From: an uncultured Shinella sp.
GTDB taxonomy: Bacteria > Pseudomonadota > Alphaproteobacteria > Rhizobiales > Rhizobiaceae
DNA length: 42,906 nt
NCBI RefSeq assembly: GCF_946479415.1
Contig: NZ_CAMLFY010000027.1
Location: forward strand, 1-42,906
Direction of reading: 5' to 3'
The first letter of the stretch is position 1. Each line of letters opens with the position of its first letter. Made by a program: the position numbers and the translations under genes. This document shows positions 24,404 to 33,749 of the stretch, in pieces. The notes under the pieces were generated by a model, which saw only the letters and a list, made by a program, of their open reading frames with translations, was not told the DNA's origin and searched no databases.

Positions 24404-24577
24404 ATGGCGTACGAAAGTGGAATGCAGATCATCTATGATGTGCTGAAGAAGGGTGTATTCGTCGAATTCCGGGGGCGCTCGCAATACCTTGAAGGACCAT
24501 TCGCCAGCCAGCGGGAAGCGATACGAGCTGCCGAAGATCATTGCCGAAGGCTCGGCTGGGATATGGAAGCTGGCTGA
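24404..24577 (+). CDS. 57-aa stress-type small protein
   Basis: Starts MAYESGMQIIYDVLKKGVFV and contains GRSQYLEGPFASQREAIRAAEDH. GGAGGTG lies 9 nt before ATG 24404; an in-frame ATG at 24398 is too close to it. Too short for a standard length cut, but composition, ribosome site and the EcfG-like promoter support it. It ends 6 nt before the convergent stop at 24584. Function unknown. Confidence 0.6.
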   Translation: MAYESGMQIIYDVLKKGVFVEFRGRSQYLEGPFASQREAIRAAEDHCRRLGWDMEAG

Positions 24578-24583
24578 GGGCCG

Positions 24584-25003
24584 TCATCCTTTTGGGTTCG
24601 AGCGGCCCTTGCGAGCTTTTTTCTCCGAGTGGGTGTGCTGGAGCAATTGCTGAGAACGCCGCGCCGCTTTCTCGCAGCGAGCATGCAACGCTGCCAGTTC
24701 CCTGTCGGTCAGGCGCTCGATGCCGACGAATTCATTTTCAGCGTCCGAAAAGAGGATGATTTCGTCAAGCTTCGCTTGAACCGCTGCACCATCTCGGTTC
24801 TGCGTGTTCTGAATGAGAAAAACCATAAGGAACGTTATGATCGTCGTTCCAGTGTTGATCACCAGTTGCCAAGTCTCGGAGAATCCGAAGTACGGTCCCG
24901 AGATAGCCCAGATGAGAACTGCCGCCACGCACAAAATAAACGCGGCGGGGCTGCCTGTCGCGTGAGCCGTAGCCGTCGCAAATCTCGCGAAAAAACGTTC
25001 CAT
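24584..25003 (-). CDS. Low-affinity iron permease (Fet4-like) family membrane protein
   Basis: 139 aa. Two membrane helices (about 17-35: AAFILCVAAVLIWAISG; and 45-62: INTGTTIITFLMVFLIQNTQ) are followed by NRDGAAVQAKLDEIIL and a cytoplasmic charged tail, the pattern of the small bacterial members of the Fet4-like family. Metal transport by these short forms is unproven. The start at 25003 is chosen by fit to the family. A GGAAC-N17-GTT promoter lies 57-81 nt upstream. Confidence 0.78.
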   Translation of the reverse strand: MERFFARFATATAHATGSPAAFILCVAAVLIWAISGPYFGFSETWQLVINTGTTIITFLMVFLIQNTQNRDGAAVQAKLDEIILFSDAENEFVGIERLTDRELAALHARCEKAARRSQQLLQHTHSEKKARKGRSNPKG

Positions 25004-25059
25004 GGCAAGCCGTCCAAACTGTGAGATCGTTAGACAATAGTGATCCGGCATTGGTATTG

Positions 25060-25084
25060 AACTAGCTGATTGCGACCTTGTTCC
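25060..25084 (-). promoter_or_regulatory. EcfG-type promoter
   Basis: Minus strand: GGAAC (25080-25084), 17 nt, GTT (25060-25062), upstream of the Fet4-like gene. Confidence 0.6.
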
Positions 25085-25235
25085 TAAGGAGCGCCATTGA
25101 CAACAGCGTCCCTCATTCATGCCTTCATCCTTCTTCACCACCCCTACCCATATCACGATAGAACTGCGCCAGCCGGCAGTACGAGAATTGTACCCTAATT
25201 GCCTACACCATTCATTGCGAAGTTAGGATATCTCC

Positions 25236-25260
25236 GGAACCCTATCCATACTTGCGTGTT
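25236..25260 (+). promoter_or_regulatory. EcfG-type promoter
   Basis: GGAAC (25236-25240), 17 nt, GTT (25258-25260), 41 nt before the start of the exported-protein gene at 25302. Confidence 0.6.
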
Positions 25261-25301
25261 CTCTGATCCATGCGGACCGTTCCGCCCAAGAGGAGAAGAA
25301 C

Positions 25302-25622
25302 ATGCTGACCAAACTCACCACGATTGCTGTGGCCGCCACACTCGTTAGCTTTTCCGCCTTTGCTCAGACAAGCAGCGGTGATGCTGCAGCCACGACGAAT
25401 GCAGGCGACCAGGCACAGATGCAGATGGATGAAGCCACCGGTAACGTATTCTACAGCGACATGAAGGCTCGTACGCTTCGTCCGGAAGCAGAATGGGCGA
25501 AGAATTGGGCCGGCCTGACCGATGAGCAGCGCGCCAAGATGAAGTCGGATTGCTCGACGAACGGTGCGACGGCTCGCAGCGAGGGTGACACCCGCGTTTG
25601 CGAATGGGCCGGCAACAACTAA
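25302..25622 (+). CDS. Exported protein of unknown function
   Basis: 106 aa with a signal peptide (residues 1-21, ending AFAQ). The mature part contains MDEATGNVFYSDMKARTLRP and LTDEQRAKMKSDC, ending with a second Cys (RVCEWAGNN) that could form a disulfide. AGGAGAAG precedes the ATG. An EcfG-like promoter lies upstream and a terminator downstream, so it is a single-gene stress-type unit. The function is unknown. Confidence 0.75.
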   Translation: MLTKLTTIAVAATLVSFSAFAQTSSGDAAATTNAGDQAQMQMDEATGNVFYSDMKARTLRPEAEWAKNWAGLTDEQRAKMKSDCSTNGATARSEGDTRVCEWAGNN

Positions 25623-25646
25623 GGCTAGCCAGGCCTGGACAAGCGA

Positions 25647-25671
25647 GGCTCCGAGCAATCGGGGCCTTTTT
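25647..25671 (+). terminator. Terminator of the exported-protein gene
   Basis: GGCTCCGA-GCAA-TCGGGGCC followed by TTTTT, 25 nt after the stop. Confidence 0.8.
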
Positions 25672-26444
25672 GTTGAGCGGTCGCCCGCACCGACAGACTT
25701 GCCTATCGGGGGCGACCGCTGTCTACGGTCGCGTCCCCTCACCACGAAGAGCGCAACGTCGACGTCTGAGCAACCGCTATTTGGCTGCAAGGTTCCGGGC
25801 CAGAGGCAAACGCCGATCTTCCGGCAGTAGCCGGAGGCCGCCCATAAGTACCCCAGCGCCTCCGAGGTGCAACTGACTCGTTTCATCCACACGCTGCCGA
25901 TTCGGCTCTCGGGTAGTAAGGCAGCGCCAAGCTAAGCGGAAAGACAATGCCCCGTGCGAGGCGCGGCAAGCTGAACAACAACAGTAGCTGGGATAGAATA
26001 TGTGTGTCCGGTTTTCTTTTCGGACCGCAGACACGCTAGAGTCGCGTCCACGCAAGAAAAGGCGGGCAGGCTCGCCTCTCTTGGTTCCACCGCTTGGAGC
26101 CGGTAGCGCACTAAAACGCGTCGTTGTTGCGAAAGTTTCCGTTCTTCCAAATTGGCAGCCGTCGGCTATCTTGACCGAAACCGCTTTCAGCGCCTTTGCC
26201 GATTTCGTTTGCAAAGACAACACTCTACGCCAACAGCTTTCCATTATTGCTTGGAAGGATTGTCGGAAATGTGATGGGCGCCCCGCTGGCGTGCGGTTTA
26301 ATCTACAGAACCTTATCGGTATCGACTATCCCACCCTCGCCGCCGGCATAGGCAACGGCAAGACGCATGCGCGACGGCGCGGCGAGATCGACGTTGGCCT
26401 GCAATTTGATATCCGTAAGCATCGTCGGGATCGTCGCAGGGTTT
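25672..26444. other. Gap without a supported gene
   Basis: About 770 bases. Long frames cross it on both strands, but their composition is shadow-like. It ends in the IS3 remnant and may be partly made of older insertion-sequence debris. Confidence 0.4.
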
Positions 26445-26606
26445 GCCTTTCACGCGATGAAGCGCGCCAGGACGTGTTCGACTGCATCGAAATGTTCTAC
26501 AATCCGAAACGCAAGCATGTCAGAAAACTGGATGCTGTCGCCCGTCCAGTTTGAGAAGCAGCAGAAAATCTAAACCGAGGGTGTCTACGAAACTCGGGGC
26601 CATTCA
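26445..26606 (+). mobile_element. 3' end of an IS3-family element
   Basis: One frame reads SRDEARQDVFDCIEMFYNPKR and another MLSPVQFEKQQKI before a stop, together the usual C-terminus of an IS3-type OrfB transposase broken by a frameshift. Beyond the stop, GTGTCTACGAAACTCGGGGC and CATTCA (to 26606) look like the terminal repeat of this group, ending in CA. The rest of the element is gone or unrecognisable. Confidence 0.65.
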
Positions 26607-27007
26607 CACCTAGAGCCGCGAGGGCATCGCAAAGGATGACCCTGTAGGCAACCCTCGGGTCTTCCACCTGGATCGGAAGGTTTTGTTGAGGACGGTGGGG
26701 GCCACAATGATGGACCCTGTGTTGGCTATAGACGAGACCCTTCCCTTGCTCGTGGAAGCCGCCTGGTTCGGCCACGCCATTCATGAAGACGACCAGTATC
26801 GTCACTTGAAGGCGTTGCGATCCGGCCAAGGTAGGGGATGTTGAAGCAAAATCCGCGCGTCAAAGCACAATCGATTCATCGATATCCGGACCTGCTCTAG
26901 GCTTAAAGCCGCCGGCACCCGAGGCAGTCATCTGGCCATGACAAAACGGACTGGCATCAACACCGGCAGTGGCCAGCAAGCGAGCATGCGCTAATATTCC
27001 AAACCGA
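26607..27007. other. Gap after the IS3 remnant
   Basis: About 400 bases before the uxuB stop. A minus-strand frame (26829 downwards) is open for about 85 residues, but no family or ribosome site supports it. Confidence 0.35.
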
Positions 27008-28423
27008 TCACACGATGGGGGCAGGCGAGAGGTTGGGTGATTTATTGATCCGATCACGCCAAGCATGATTATCCAGCAGTTCGGCCGGAAAAAGTCCCGG
27101 CAACGCGAAAAAGGCGGCTGATGGATCGTGGATGGTCATCAGAGCTGCCGCCTGTTTCAGTTCGCCGGCCCGCGGATCGTCGATATCGGCGGTGCGGCAG
27201 ACGTAACTGATCCAAAGTGCAGTGGCATCGGCAAAAGCAGCGCCATCGCGACCTGCGGCGAGATCGTCGATCGCTGCGGCAAAAATGCGTTGCGGCAGCT
27301 TCTGACTGCCATCCATGGCGATCTGGCGCGTGCGATGGACGATCGACGGGTTGGCGAAACGCGCGATGAGCTGATCCTGGTAGGAGGCGAGATCGATTCC
27401 GGGAACGGCATCCAGCGTCCGCGCCGCCGCCTGCATGTGCCGCCTGACGCATGCCACATGCTCTGGGATGGCCATCACGTCGCGCACATAGTCGAGGCCG
27501 GCAAGCGCGCCCAGGTAGGCGATCATCGAATGCGTGCCGTTAAGCAGGCGGAGCTTCATTTTTTCGTAGGGCTCGACATCCGGCACGAAGAGCGCGCCCG
27601 CAGTCTGCCAGGCGGGGCGCCCGGAAACGAAACGGTCCTCGATGACCCATTGCATGAAGGGCTCGGTGTCGAGCGCCAGCTTGTCGTCGGCGCCGAGCAG
27701 GGCGGCGGCGCGCTGCCGCGTCTCGTCCGTTGCGGCCGGAACGATGCGATCGACCATCGTCGACGGGAAGGCGCCGTGCTCCGCGATCCAGGCGGAAAGC
27801 GCAGGGTCGTGCGCCTCCGCCATTTCCAGAACCAGGCGGCGGACGACGCGGCCATTGGTCGGCAGGTTGTCGCAGCAAAGGACGGTAAAGGGCGATTTTC
27901 CTTCCGCGCGGCGTCGGCCGAGGCCTTCGACGATGAAACCGATGACGCCCACCGGGGTCCCCGGATTGGCGAGATCGGCGGCGACGGCAGGATGCCTGAG
28001 GTCAAGACCACCCGTCGCCGGGTCGAGGCCATAGGCCTTTTCCGTCACGGTCAGCGAAACAATACGAATTGCCGGATCGGCCAGCAGGTCGAGGAGTGCC
28101 GTCCGGTCTTCCGTTGCGGTGAGCCCGCCGATCACCGATCCAACAACCCTGACATCGGTGCCTGTCGCGCCGCACGCGGTCACGGAGAAAAGAAAATCCT
28201 GTGCCCGGAGATCGCTGATCGGCTCGACCGAGCGAAGGCTTGCACCGATGATGCCCCACGCGCCGAATTCCCCCGTCAGCGCGAGATCCGTATAGATGGC
28301 CTGGTGAGCGCGGTGAAAGGCGCCGAAGCCAATATGCAGGATACCCGGTTTCAGCAGACTGCGGTCGTAGGCGGGTGTGGTGATGGCCGCAGGCAGCCGC
28401 GTGGAGGCAGACAGACGTTCCAT
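27008..28423 (-). CDS. uxuB: D-mannonate oxidoreductase / fructuronate reductase
   Basis: 471 aa of the long-chain mannitol dehydrogenase family: an N-terminal NAD-binding part (ILHIGFGAFHRAHQAIYTD, about 28-46; LTVTEKAYGLD), CCDNLPTNGRVV, VDRIVPAAT, and the C-terminal KLRLLNGTHSMIAYLGALAG with the catalytic Lys. UxuB interconverts D-fructuronate and D-mannonate with NAD(H). It is the last gene of the operon and starts 1 nt after the uxuA stop. Mannitol dehydrogenase is the closest alternative, but the uxuA neighbour favours UxuB. Confidence 0.88.
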   Translation of the reverse strand: MERLSASTRLPAAITTPAYDRSLLKPGILHIGFGAFHRAHQAIYTDLALTGEFGAWGIIGASLRSVEPISDLRAQDFLFSVTACGATGTDVRVVGSVIGGLTATEDRTALLDLLADPAIRIVSLTVTEKAYGLDPATGGLDLRHPAVAADLANPGTPVGVIGFIVEGLGRRRAEGKSPFTVLCCDNLPTNGRVVRRLVLEMAEAHDPALSAWIAEHGAFPSTMVDRIVPAATDETRQRAAALLGADDKLALDTEPFMQWVIEDRFVSGRPAWQTAGALFVPDVEPYEKMKLRLLNGTHSMIAYLGALAGLDYVRDVMAIPEHVACVRRHMQAAARTLDAVPGIDLASYQDQLIARFANPSIVHRTRQIAMDGSQKLPQRIFAAAIDDLAAGRDGAAFADATALWISYVCRTADIDDPRAGELKQAAALMTIHDPSAAFFALPGLFPAELLDNHAWRDRINKSPNLSPAPIV

Positions 28424-28424
28424 A

Positions 28425-29621
28425 TCAGGCCAGCCCGTAGTGGGGGTGCGAAAGGGCCCGCTCTATGCCGCGCAACTCGGCCAGCCCCTTGAGGCGACCG
28501 ATGGCGGGGTAGCCGGGCTGGGCGCCACGGGTGAGGTCATCGAGGATTTCCTGGCCATGGTCGGGCCGCATCGGGATCTGGTGATCCGCCCGGCCGGTGT
28601 CGCGCCGATGCCTCTCTTCCTTGAGGATCTCGGCAATGACGGCCACCATGTCGGTGTCGCCCTCGAGATGTTCGTCTTCATAGAAGGAGCACGGCGTCTG
28701 TGCCTCTTCGCGGCGAACATTGCGCAGATGGATGAAATGAATGCGCGAGGCAAACTGGCGGACCATGGCCGGCAGGTCGTTTTCGGCATGCGCGCCGAGT
28801 GAACCCGTGCAGAAGGTGACGCCATTGGCCGGGCTATCGACCTCGCGCAACATGAAGACATAATCTTCCGCGGACGACAGGATGCGCGGCAAACCGAGCA
28901 GCGCCCACGGCGGATCGTCCGGATGGGCGCAGATATTGATGCCGACCCGTTCGGCCACCGGCGTCACCTCGGTGAGGAAATCGACGAGATGACGCTGCAA
29001 CTTCTCGCGGCTGATGCCGGCATAGGTCGCCAGCCGCTCCCGCAACTGGGGCAGGCTGTACCCATCCGCCGAGCCGGGCAGGCCGGCGCCGACATTGCGG
29101 GACAGGCCAAGCCGACGCTCCTCCGTCATTTCACTGAAACGCTTCGCCGCCAGTTCGCGCGTTGCCTCGTCATAGTCCTCCGCCGCACCGGCTCGCTCGA
29201 GGAGGAAGAGGTCAAAGGCAACGAAGTCCAGGCGGTCGAAGCGCATCGCCTTGGCACCGTGACGCGCCGTCCAGCGGAGATCCGTGCGGGTCCAGTCGAG
29301 CACCGGCATGAAATTGTAGCAGACAGTGCGGATGCCAGCTGCGGAGAGGCGGCGCAGCGTCTCCTGCCAATTGGCGACATGTTCCCGCCATGGGCCTGTC
29401 TGCGTCTTGATATTCTCCGAAACCGGGACACTTTCGACGACGTCCCATTCGAGGCCGCCGGCGCGGATCTCGGCCTGGCGCTTGGCGATCTCATCCTCTG
29501 GCCAGACCGCGCCGTTCGCAATATGGTGCAGCGCGCTGACAATGCCATGCGCGCCCGCCTGAGCCGCGTCCTGTACACTCACTTTGTCCACCGGACCGAA
29601 CCAACGCCATGTATGTCGCAT
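28425..29621 (-). CDS. uxuA: Mannonate dehydratase
   Basis: 398 aa. It begins MRHTWRWFGPVDKVSVQDAAQAGAHGIVSALHH and carries WDVVESVPVSENIK, CYNFMPVLDWTRTDL, GINICAHPDDPPW and CTGSLGAH, the patterns of the UxuA family. It dehydrates D-mannonate to 2-keto-3-deoxy-D-gluconate, using Mn2+ or Fe2+. It is 398 residues long, as expected. It lies between the dehydrogenase gene (9 nt away) and uxuB in one operon. Confidence 0.95.
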   Translation of the reverse strand: MRHTWRWFGPVDKVSVQDAAQAGAHGIVSALHHIANGAVWPEDEIAKRQAEIRAGGLEWDVVESVPVSENIKTQTGPWREHVANWQETLRRLSAAGIRTVCYNFMPVLDWTRTDLRWTARHGAKAMRFDRLDFVAFDLFLLERAGAAEDYDEATRELAAKRFSEMTEERRLGLSRNVGAGLPGSADGYSLPQLRERLATYAGISREKLQRHLVDFLTEVTPVAERVGINICAHPDDPPWALLGLPRILSSAEDYVFMLREVDSPANGVTFCTGSLGAHAENDLPAMVRQFASRIHFIHLRNVRREEAQTPCSFYEDEHLEGDTDMVAVIAEILKEERHRRDTGRADHQIPMRPDHGQEILDDLTRGAQPGYPAIGRLKGLAELRGIERALSHPHYGLA

Positions 29622-29630
29622 GTTAATTCC

Positions 29631-30680
29631 TCAGGAAAGAAAGCTGAGCTGCACCTTGCAGGCCTTCGAGCGGTCGCCGGCCAGCTCGAAGGCGCCAACG
29701 GCCTGTTCGATGGGCAAGGTGTGAGAGATGATCGGACGGACATCGATCGTCCGGGATGCAATGAGGTCGACCGCCTGTTCAAATTCGGCGCCGAAGCGCT
29801 GCGTGCCGATCAGCTGCAGCTCCTTACCGACCAGTGCGTTGAGTGGGAGGTTGATGTCGCCGGTCACGCCCACCTGAACGATCATGCCGCGCGGTCTGAC
29901 AGTTGCGATTGCACTGCGGAGGGCCGGGGCGGCGGCGGAGCATTCAAACGCGACATCGAACTGGCCCTTGTCGGCTTCATAGGGCGAAAGCGCGCTGCCA
30001 TCGTGGCCGGCATTGATGACGCGGCTGGCACCACAGGCGAGAGCCCGCTCCAGCGCGGCATCGGCGAGATCCGTCGCGACGATCGTACGGGCGCCAGCAT
30101 GATGAGCCGCCGCGACGACCAGCGCGCCGATCGGCCCAACACCTGTCACCAGCACGTGCTTGCCCTTGATGTCACCAGCGCGCGCCACGGCATGAAGGCA
30201 GACGGCGAGCGGTTCGGCGCAGGCGGCTTCGCCCGCGCCGACGAGCTTGCCGGCGGGCAGGCATTGGATGGCGGGAACCACCAGCCACTCGCGGAACATG
30301 CCCTGCGTGTGGGGCAGCCGCATCGCGCTGCCCATGAATTGCATGTTGAGACAATGGATAGCGAGATCCTCGCGGCAGAAGCGGCAGTGTCCGCAAGGTT
30401 GGCTTGGATTGATCGCCACCAAGTCGCCGATCGCAAGTTCGCGCACTCCGGCGCCGAGCGCCGCTATATGACCTGAGGCTTCATGCCCGGGAATAATCGG
30501 CTCCCGCACCCTGACAGGGCCGAAGCCGCCGTCCTGGTAATAATGAAGGTCGGAGCCGCAGATGCCGCCGGCGGCCATCTTCACCAGTACTTCGCCTTCT
30601 CCGGGTTCAGCGACATCTGCCGCCTCCACCCGGAGATCACGCTGCCCGTAGAGGCGTGCGAGACGGGTATGCGTTGCCAT
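29631..30680 (-). CDS. Zinc alcohol dehydrogenase, L-idonate/L-gulonate 5-dehydrogenase type
   Basis: 349 aa of the medium-chain zinc dehydrogenases: GGICGSDLHYYQDG (catalytic Cys), GHEASGHI, PCGHCRFCREDLAIHC (structural zinc), VTGVGPIGALVVAAAHHAGA (Rossmann). Sequence type is L-idonate 5-dehydrogenase. In the operon its product should feed UxuB, which requires D-fructuronate; L-gulonate 5-dehydrogenase activity would give exactly this, whereas L-idonate would give 5-ketogluconate and bypass UxuAB. GGAG is only 2 nt before ATG 30680, an unusual spacing, so translation may be coupled to dctM upstream. Confidence 0.85.
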   Translation of the reverse strand: MATHTRLARLYGQRDLRVEAADVAEPGEGEVLVKMAAGGICGSDLHYYQDGGFGPVRVREPIIPGHEASGHIAALGAGVRELAIGDLVAINPSQPCGHCRFCREDLAIHCLNMQFMGSAMRLPHTQGMFREWLVVPAIQCLPAGKLVGAGEAACAEPLAVCLHAVARAGDIKGKHVLVTGVGPIGALVVAAAHHAGARTIVATDLADAALERALACGASRVINAGHDGSALSPYEADKGQFDVAFECSAAAPALRSAIATVRPRGMIVQVGVTGDINLPLNALVGKELQLIGTQRFGAEFEQAVDLIASRTIDVRPIISHTLPIEQAVGAFELAGDRSKACKVQLSFLS

Positions 30681-30688
30681 TCTCCGGG

Positions 30689-32095
30689 TCAACGGATCAG
30701 CCCCACTTGGGTCGGCAGCCAGAGAGTTATGGCCGGGACGAAGGTAATGAGGATGAGTGCAATGAACAGCGGAACCAGCCAGGGCAGGATGGCCATGGTG
30801 GTGCGTTCCACCGAAAGCTTGGCGATGCGCGACAGGACGAAGAGGACCATGCCGAGCGGTGGATGGAGGAGCCCGATCATCAGGTTGAGCGTCATGATCA
30901 GCCCGAAATGCACCGGATCGATCTGGAACTGCGTGACCAGCGGCAGGAGGATCGGAACGAGGATGGTGATCGCCGCGATCGTGTCGAGAAAACAGCCGAC
31001 GAACAGCATCAGCAGGTTGACCAGGATCAGGAACACCCACTTGTTGTCGGTGATCGACAGAATTGCGCCGGAGAGCAACTGAGCCGCTTGGCTGACCGTG
31101 AGCAGCCAGGCGAAGATCGACGCCGCGGTCACGATGAAGAGCACCGAGGCCGTCGTCTCAATCGTATCGAAGGTCGCCCGCGCCAGCGTCGAGAAGGTCA
31201 TCGTGCGGTAGCGGACGAGGCCCAGGAACAGCGACCACAGCACTGCGGCGACAGCGGCTTCCGTCGGTGTGAACCAGCCCATGGTCATGCCGCCGATCAG
31301 GATGATCGGTGTCATCAGCGCCATGACGGCGGAGAAATCGAAATACCAGTCGAGCGCGAGCAGCGCGACAAGCGCGATGCCGACCGAAATGTTCATCGAC
31401 AGGCCCGCAGCCATGAGCGCATAGACCAGAACAGGAAAGGCGAAAACGACGACCACTTCCGTCGAAGCCGAAAGAAGCTGTTTCATCTCAAAGGGTGTGT
31501 CGGAGCCCCAGCCGCGCTTGTAGGCGAAGATGGCCACGGTGATCATCATCAGCACTGTCATTATGACACCCGGCACGATGCCCGCCATGAACAACGCACC
31601 GATCGAGACATTGGCCATCATGCCGTAGATGACGAAGGGCAGCGATGGCGGGAAGATCGGGCCGAGGGTAGCGGAGGCGGCGGTCACGCCGACAGCGGCT
31701 TCCACGGGATAGCCGTGGTCCTTCATCGCCTTGATCTCGATCGTACCGATGCCGGCGGCATCGGCCAGCGCCGTGCCCGACATGCCGGAAAAGATCACCG
31801 AGCCGATGATGTTGACCTGGGCGAGGCCACCTTTCATCCAGCCGACGAGCGCCACGGCAAAGGAATAGATTCGGCCGGTGACGCCGGCCGAATTCATGAG
31901 ATTGCCGGCGAGGATGAAGAAGGGCACGGCGAGCAGCGGAAAGCTCTCGACGCCGGCAATCATGCGCTGCGCCGCGATGATGTCGGGCGCCACATTGTAA
32001 AAGACGAGATAGAGGACCGAAGCCACGGCCATGGAAATGGCGACGGGCACGCCGACGAGCATGAGGACGAGAAAGGCACCGACGAGCAGCAACAT
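30689..32095 (-). CDS. dctM: TRAP transporter large permease
   Basis: 468 aa, the 12-helix DctM subunit. It starts MLLLVGAFLVLMLVGVPVAI and has the TRAP pattern PFFILAGNLMNSAGVT and SAEASATLG-type region (VTAASATLGPIFPPS), GWFTPTEAAVAA, and the NLMIGLLHPPLGMVLF C-terminal motif. It forms the Na+-driven channel with DctQ. It starts 3 nt after dctQ and ends 8 nt before the dehydrogenase gene. Confidence 0.93.
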   Translation of the reverse strand: MLLLVGAFLVLMLVGVPVAISMAVASVLYLVFYNVAPDIIAAQRMIAGVESFPLLAVPFFILAGNLMNSAGVTGRIYSFAVALVGWMKGGLAQVNIIGSVIFSGMSGTALADAAGIGTIEIKAMKDHGYPVEAAVGVTAASATLGPIFPPSLPFVIYGMMANVSIGALFMAGIVPGVIMTVLMMITVAIFAYKRGWGSDTPFEMKQLLSASTEVVVVFAFPVLVYALMAAGLSMNISVGIALVALLALDWYFDFSAVMALMTPIILIGGMTMGWFTPTEAAVAAVLWSLFLGLVRYRTMTFSTLARATFDTIETTASVLFIVTAASIFAWLLTVSQAAQLLSGAILSITDNKWVFLILVNLLMLFVGCFLDTIAAITILVPILLPLVTQFQIDPVHFGLIMTLNLMIGLLHPPLGMVLFVLSRIAKLSVERTTMAILPWLVPLFIALILITFVPAITLWLPTQVGLIR

Positions 32096-32098
32096 GGA

Positions 32099-32671
32099 TC
32101 AATCCTCTGATGTCTGGAACTCTTCGGGCCGTTCGAGGACCGAATAGCCGCGGCGTTGATTGGCGATGAAGACCTGGATGGAGCGGAAGAACATCAGCAC
32201 GAAGCCGGCCATCACACTGTAGAAGACGATGCTGCGCGGCAGGTCGACGGTGACCATGCGCTCATGCGCGACGATTGCCACATAGCGCCACATCAACCAG
32301 CAGGCATAGGCCAAGAAGGCGATGCGGACGACGTCAACAAAGATGGCCATACCGCGCGCGACGGGCCGCGGCAGGTAATGATAGAGCACATCGACCTGGA
32401 TATGCCGCGACAGCCGCACGCACATGACGGAGCCCAGAAACACCACGCCGATGAGGCAATTGGTGGCGATCTCCTCGGTCCAGGCATAGGAATCGTTGAG
32501 GGCATAGCGGGTGAAAAACTGCAGGAAGACGCAAGCGGTCATGATCCAGAAGACGGCGAACGTCAGCCAGTCCTCGAAGGCGTAGTGGGATATGTCGGCA
32601 GTCGGGGCGGCATCCTCGAAGGAGTGTGCGAGCTCCTCCGCCGTAATCGGCGTGTGGGCTTCTTGTGACAT
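32099..32671 (-). CDS. dctQ: TRAP transporter small permease
   Basis: 190 aa with four membrane helices (about 40-60, 80-100, 110-130, 155-175) and the ALNDSYAWTEEIA motif of DctQ proteins. Start 32671 is preferred; an earlier in-frame start at 32728 lacks a ribosome site. It binds DctM and the substrate-loaded DctP. Confidence 0.9.
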   Translation of the reverse strand: MSQEAHTPITAEELAHSFEDAAPTADISHYAFEDWLTFAVFWIMTACVFLQFFTRYALNDSYAWTEEIATNCLIGVVFLGSVMCVRLSRHIQVDVLYHYLPRPVARGMAIFVDVVRIAFLAYACWLMWRYVAIVAHERMVTVDLPRSIVFYSVMAGFVLMFFRSIQVFIANQRRGYSVLERPEEFQTSED

Positions 32672-32735
32672 GGGATCATCCGGCGAATGGAGTGCGGAGG
32701 CCGGGCGCCCTTTGGAAGCGCCCGGCACGGATAGG

Positions 32736-33710
32736 TCACTTGACGGCGCGGATGGCGTCCCAATCTTCCTTCACATAGCCGAGGTCCTCGAGCTTGACAT
32801 TCTCGTTGACCGTCTTCTCGAAGTCGGACTTATCGACCTCGACGACGTCAATGCCTTTTTCCTTGAAGGTGCTGACGAGCTTCTGCTCGCGTTCCTCGAT
32901 GATCTTGGTGGCACGTTCGGCGGCCTGCTGCATCACTTCGGTGAAGATCTGCTTGTCGGCATCGGAGAGCTGCGACCAAAGGCTCTTCGAGACCAGCGTG
33001 TTAAGGTGGTCGACGATGTGGCCGGTGAGGACGATGTGCTTCTGCACCTCATAGAATTTCTTGGCCTCGATGGTGGTGAGCGGATTTTCCTGTGCTTCCA
33101 CCGTGCCGTTCTGCAGCGCGAGATAGACTTCGGCAAAGGCGATCGGCGTCGTGTTGGCGCCGCAGGCGCGTGGCATGGCGAGATAGGCCGGCACATCAGG
33201 CACACGCATCTTCAGGCCCTGCATGTCGGCGCATTTGGCGATCGGCCGGTTGGAGGTGGTCTGACGAGTGCCGTAGTAGGTGACGGCTGTGATGTGGTTG
33301 CCCGACGCCTCCTCATAGCCTTGCGCAAGGCGCTTGAAGACGTCGCTCTTGGTGTAGGCGATCAGATGTGCCGGATCGCGGAAGATATAGGGGAAATAGG
33401 TGACACCGATCGGTGCATATTCCCGGGCGGCAAAGCTCGAACCCGAAATGATGATATCTACTGTGCCGAGCTTGAGCCCCTGGTTGAGATCGGCCTCCTT
33501 GCCGAGTTGCGATGCGGGGAAAACGTCGATCTTGTAGCGGCCCTCGGTGCGCTTGCCGATCTCCTCGGCGGCCCAGACCGATTCTGTGTGGAACGGCTCC
33601 GACGTTTCATAGACATGCGCCCACTTAAGCGCCGTTTCGGCTTGTGCGGCCATGGCAGAAGCCAGGACAAGGGCGGTTGCGCCGAACAATGTGGTCAATC
33701 CGAACTTCAT
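32736..33710 (-). CDS. dctP: TRAP transporter substrate-binding protein
   Basis: 324 aa. Signal peptide (residues 1-24, ending AAQAE), then the DctP fold: LKWAHVYETSEPFH, VFPASQLGKEADLNQGLKLG, NRPIAKCADMQGLKMRVPDVP (Arg that holds the substrate carboxylate) and EAQENPLTTI. Carboxylate sugars such as uronates and hexonates are common ligands in this group. AGGAGGAG precedes the ATG. It lies 39 nt downstream of the GntR gene. Confidence 0.92.
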   Translation of the reverse strand: MKFGLTTLFGATALVLASAMAAQAETALKWAHVYETSEPFHTESVWAAEEIGKRTEGRYKIDVFPASQLGKEADLNQGLKLGTVDIIISGSSFAAREYAPIGVTYFPYIFRDPAHLIAYTKSDVFKRLAQGYEEASGNHITAVTYYGTRQTTSNRPIAKCADMQGLKMRVPDVPAYLAMPRACGANTTPIAFAEVYLALQNGTVEAQENPLTTIEAKKFYEVQKHIVLTGHIVDHLNTLVSKSLWSQLSDADKQIFTEVMQQAAERATKIIEEREQKLVSTFKEKGIDVVEVDKSDFEKTVNENVKLEDLGYVKEDWDAIRAVK

Positions 33711-33749
33711 AACTTTACTCCTCCTAAGTTGAAGCCAGGGATTTGTGCG

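Noticed and set aside
26497..26829. Minus-strand 110-aa frame next to the IS3 remnant
   Set aside because: No family, no ribosome site, and its end lies inside the IS3 remnant.
28923..32110. Long plus-strand frames opposite uxuA, the dehydrogenase and dctM
   Set aside because: Composition is Arg/Asp/Gln/His-rich and shadow-like, and the minus-strand genes are unmistakable.
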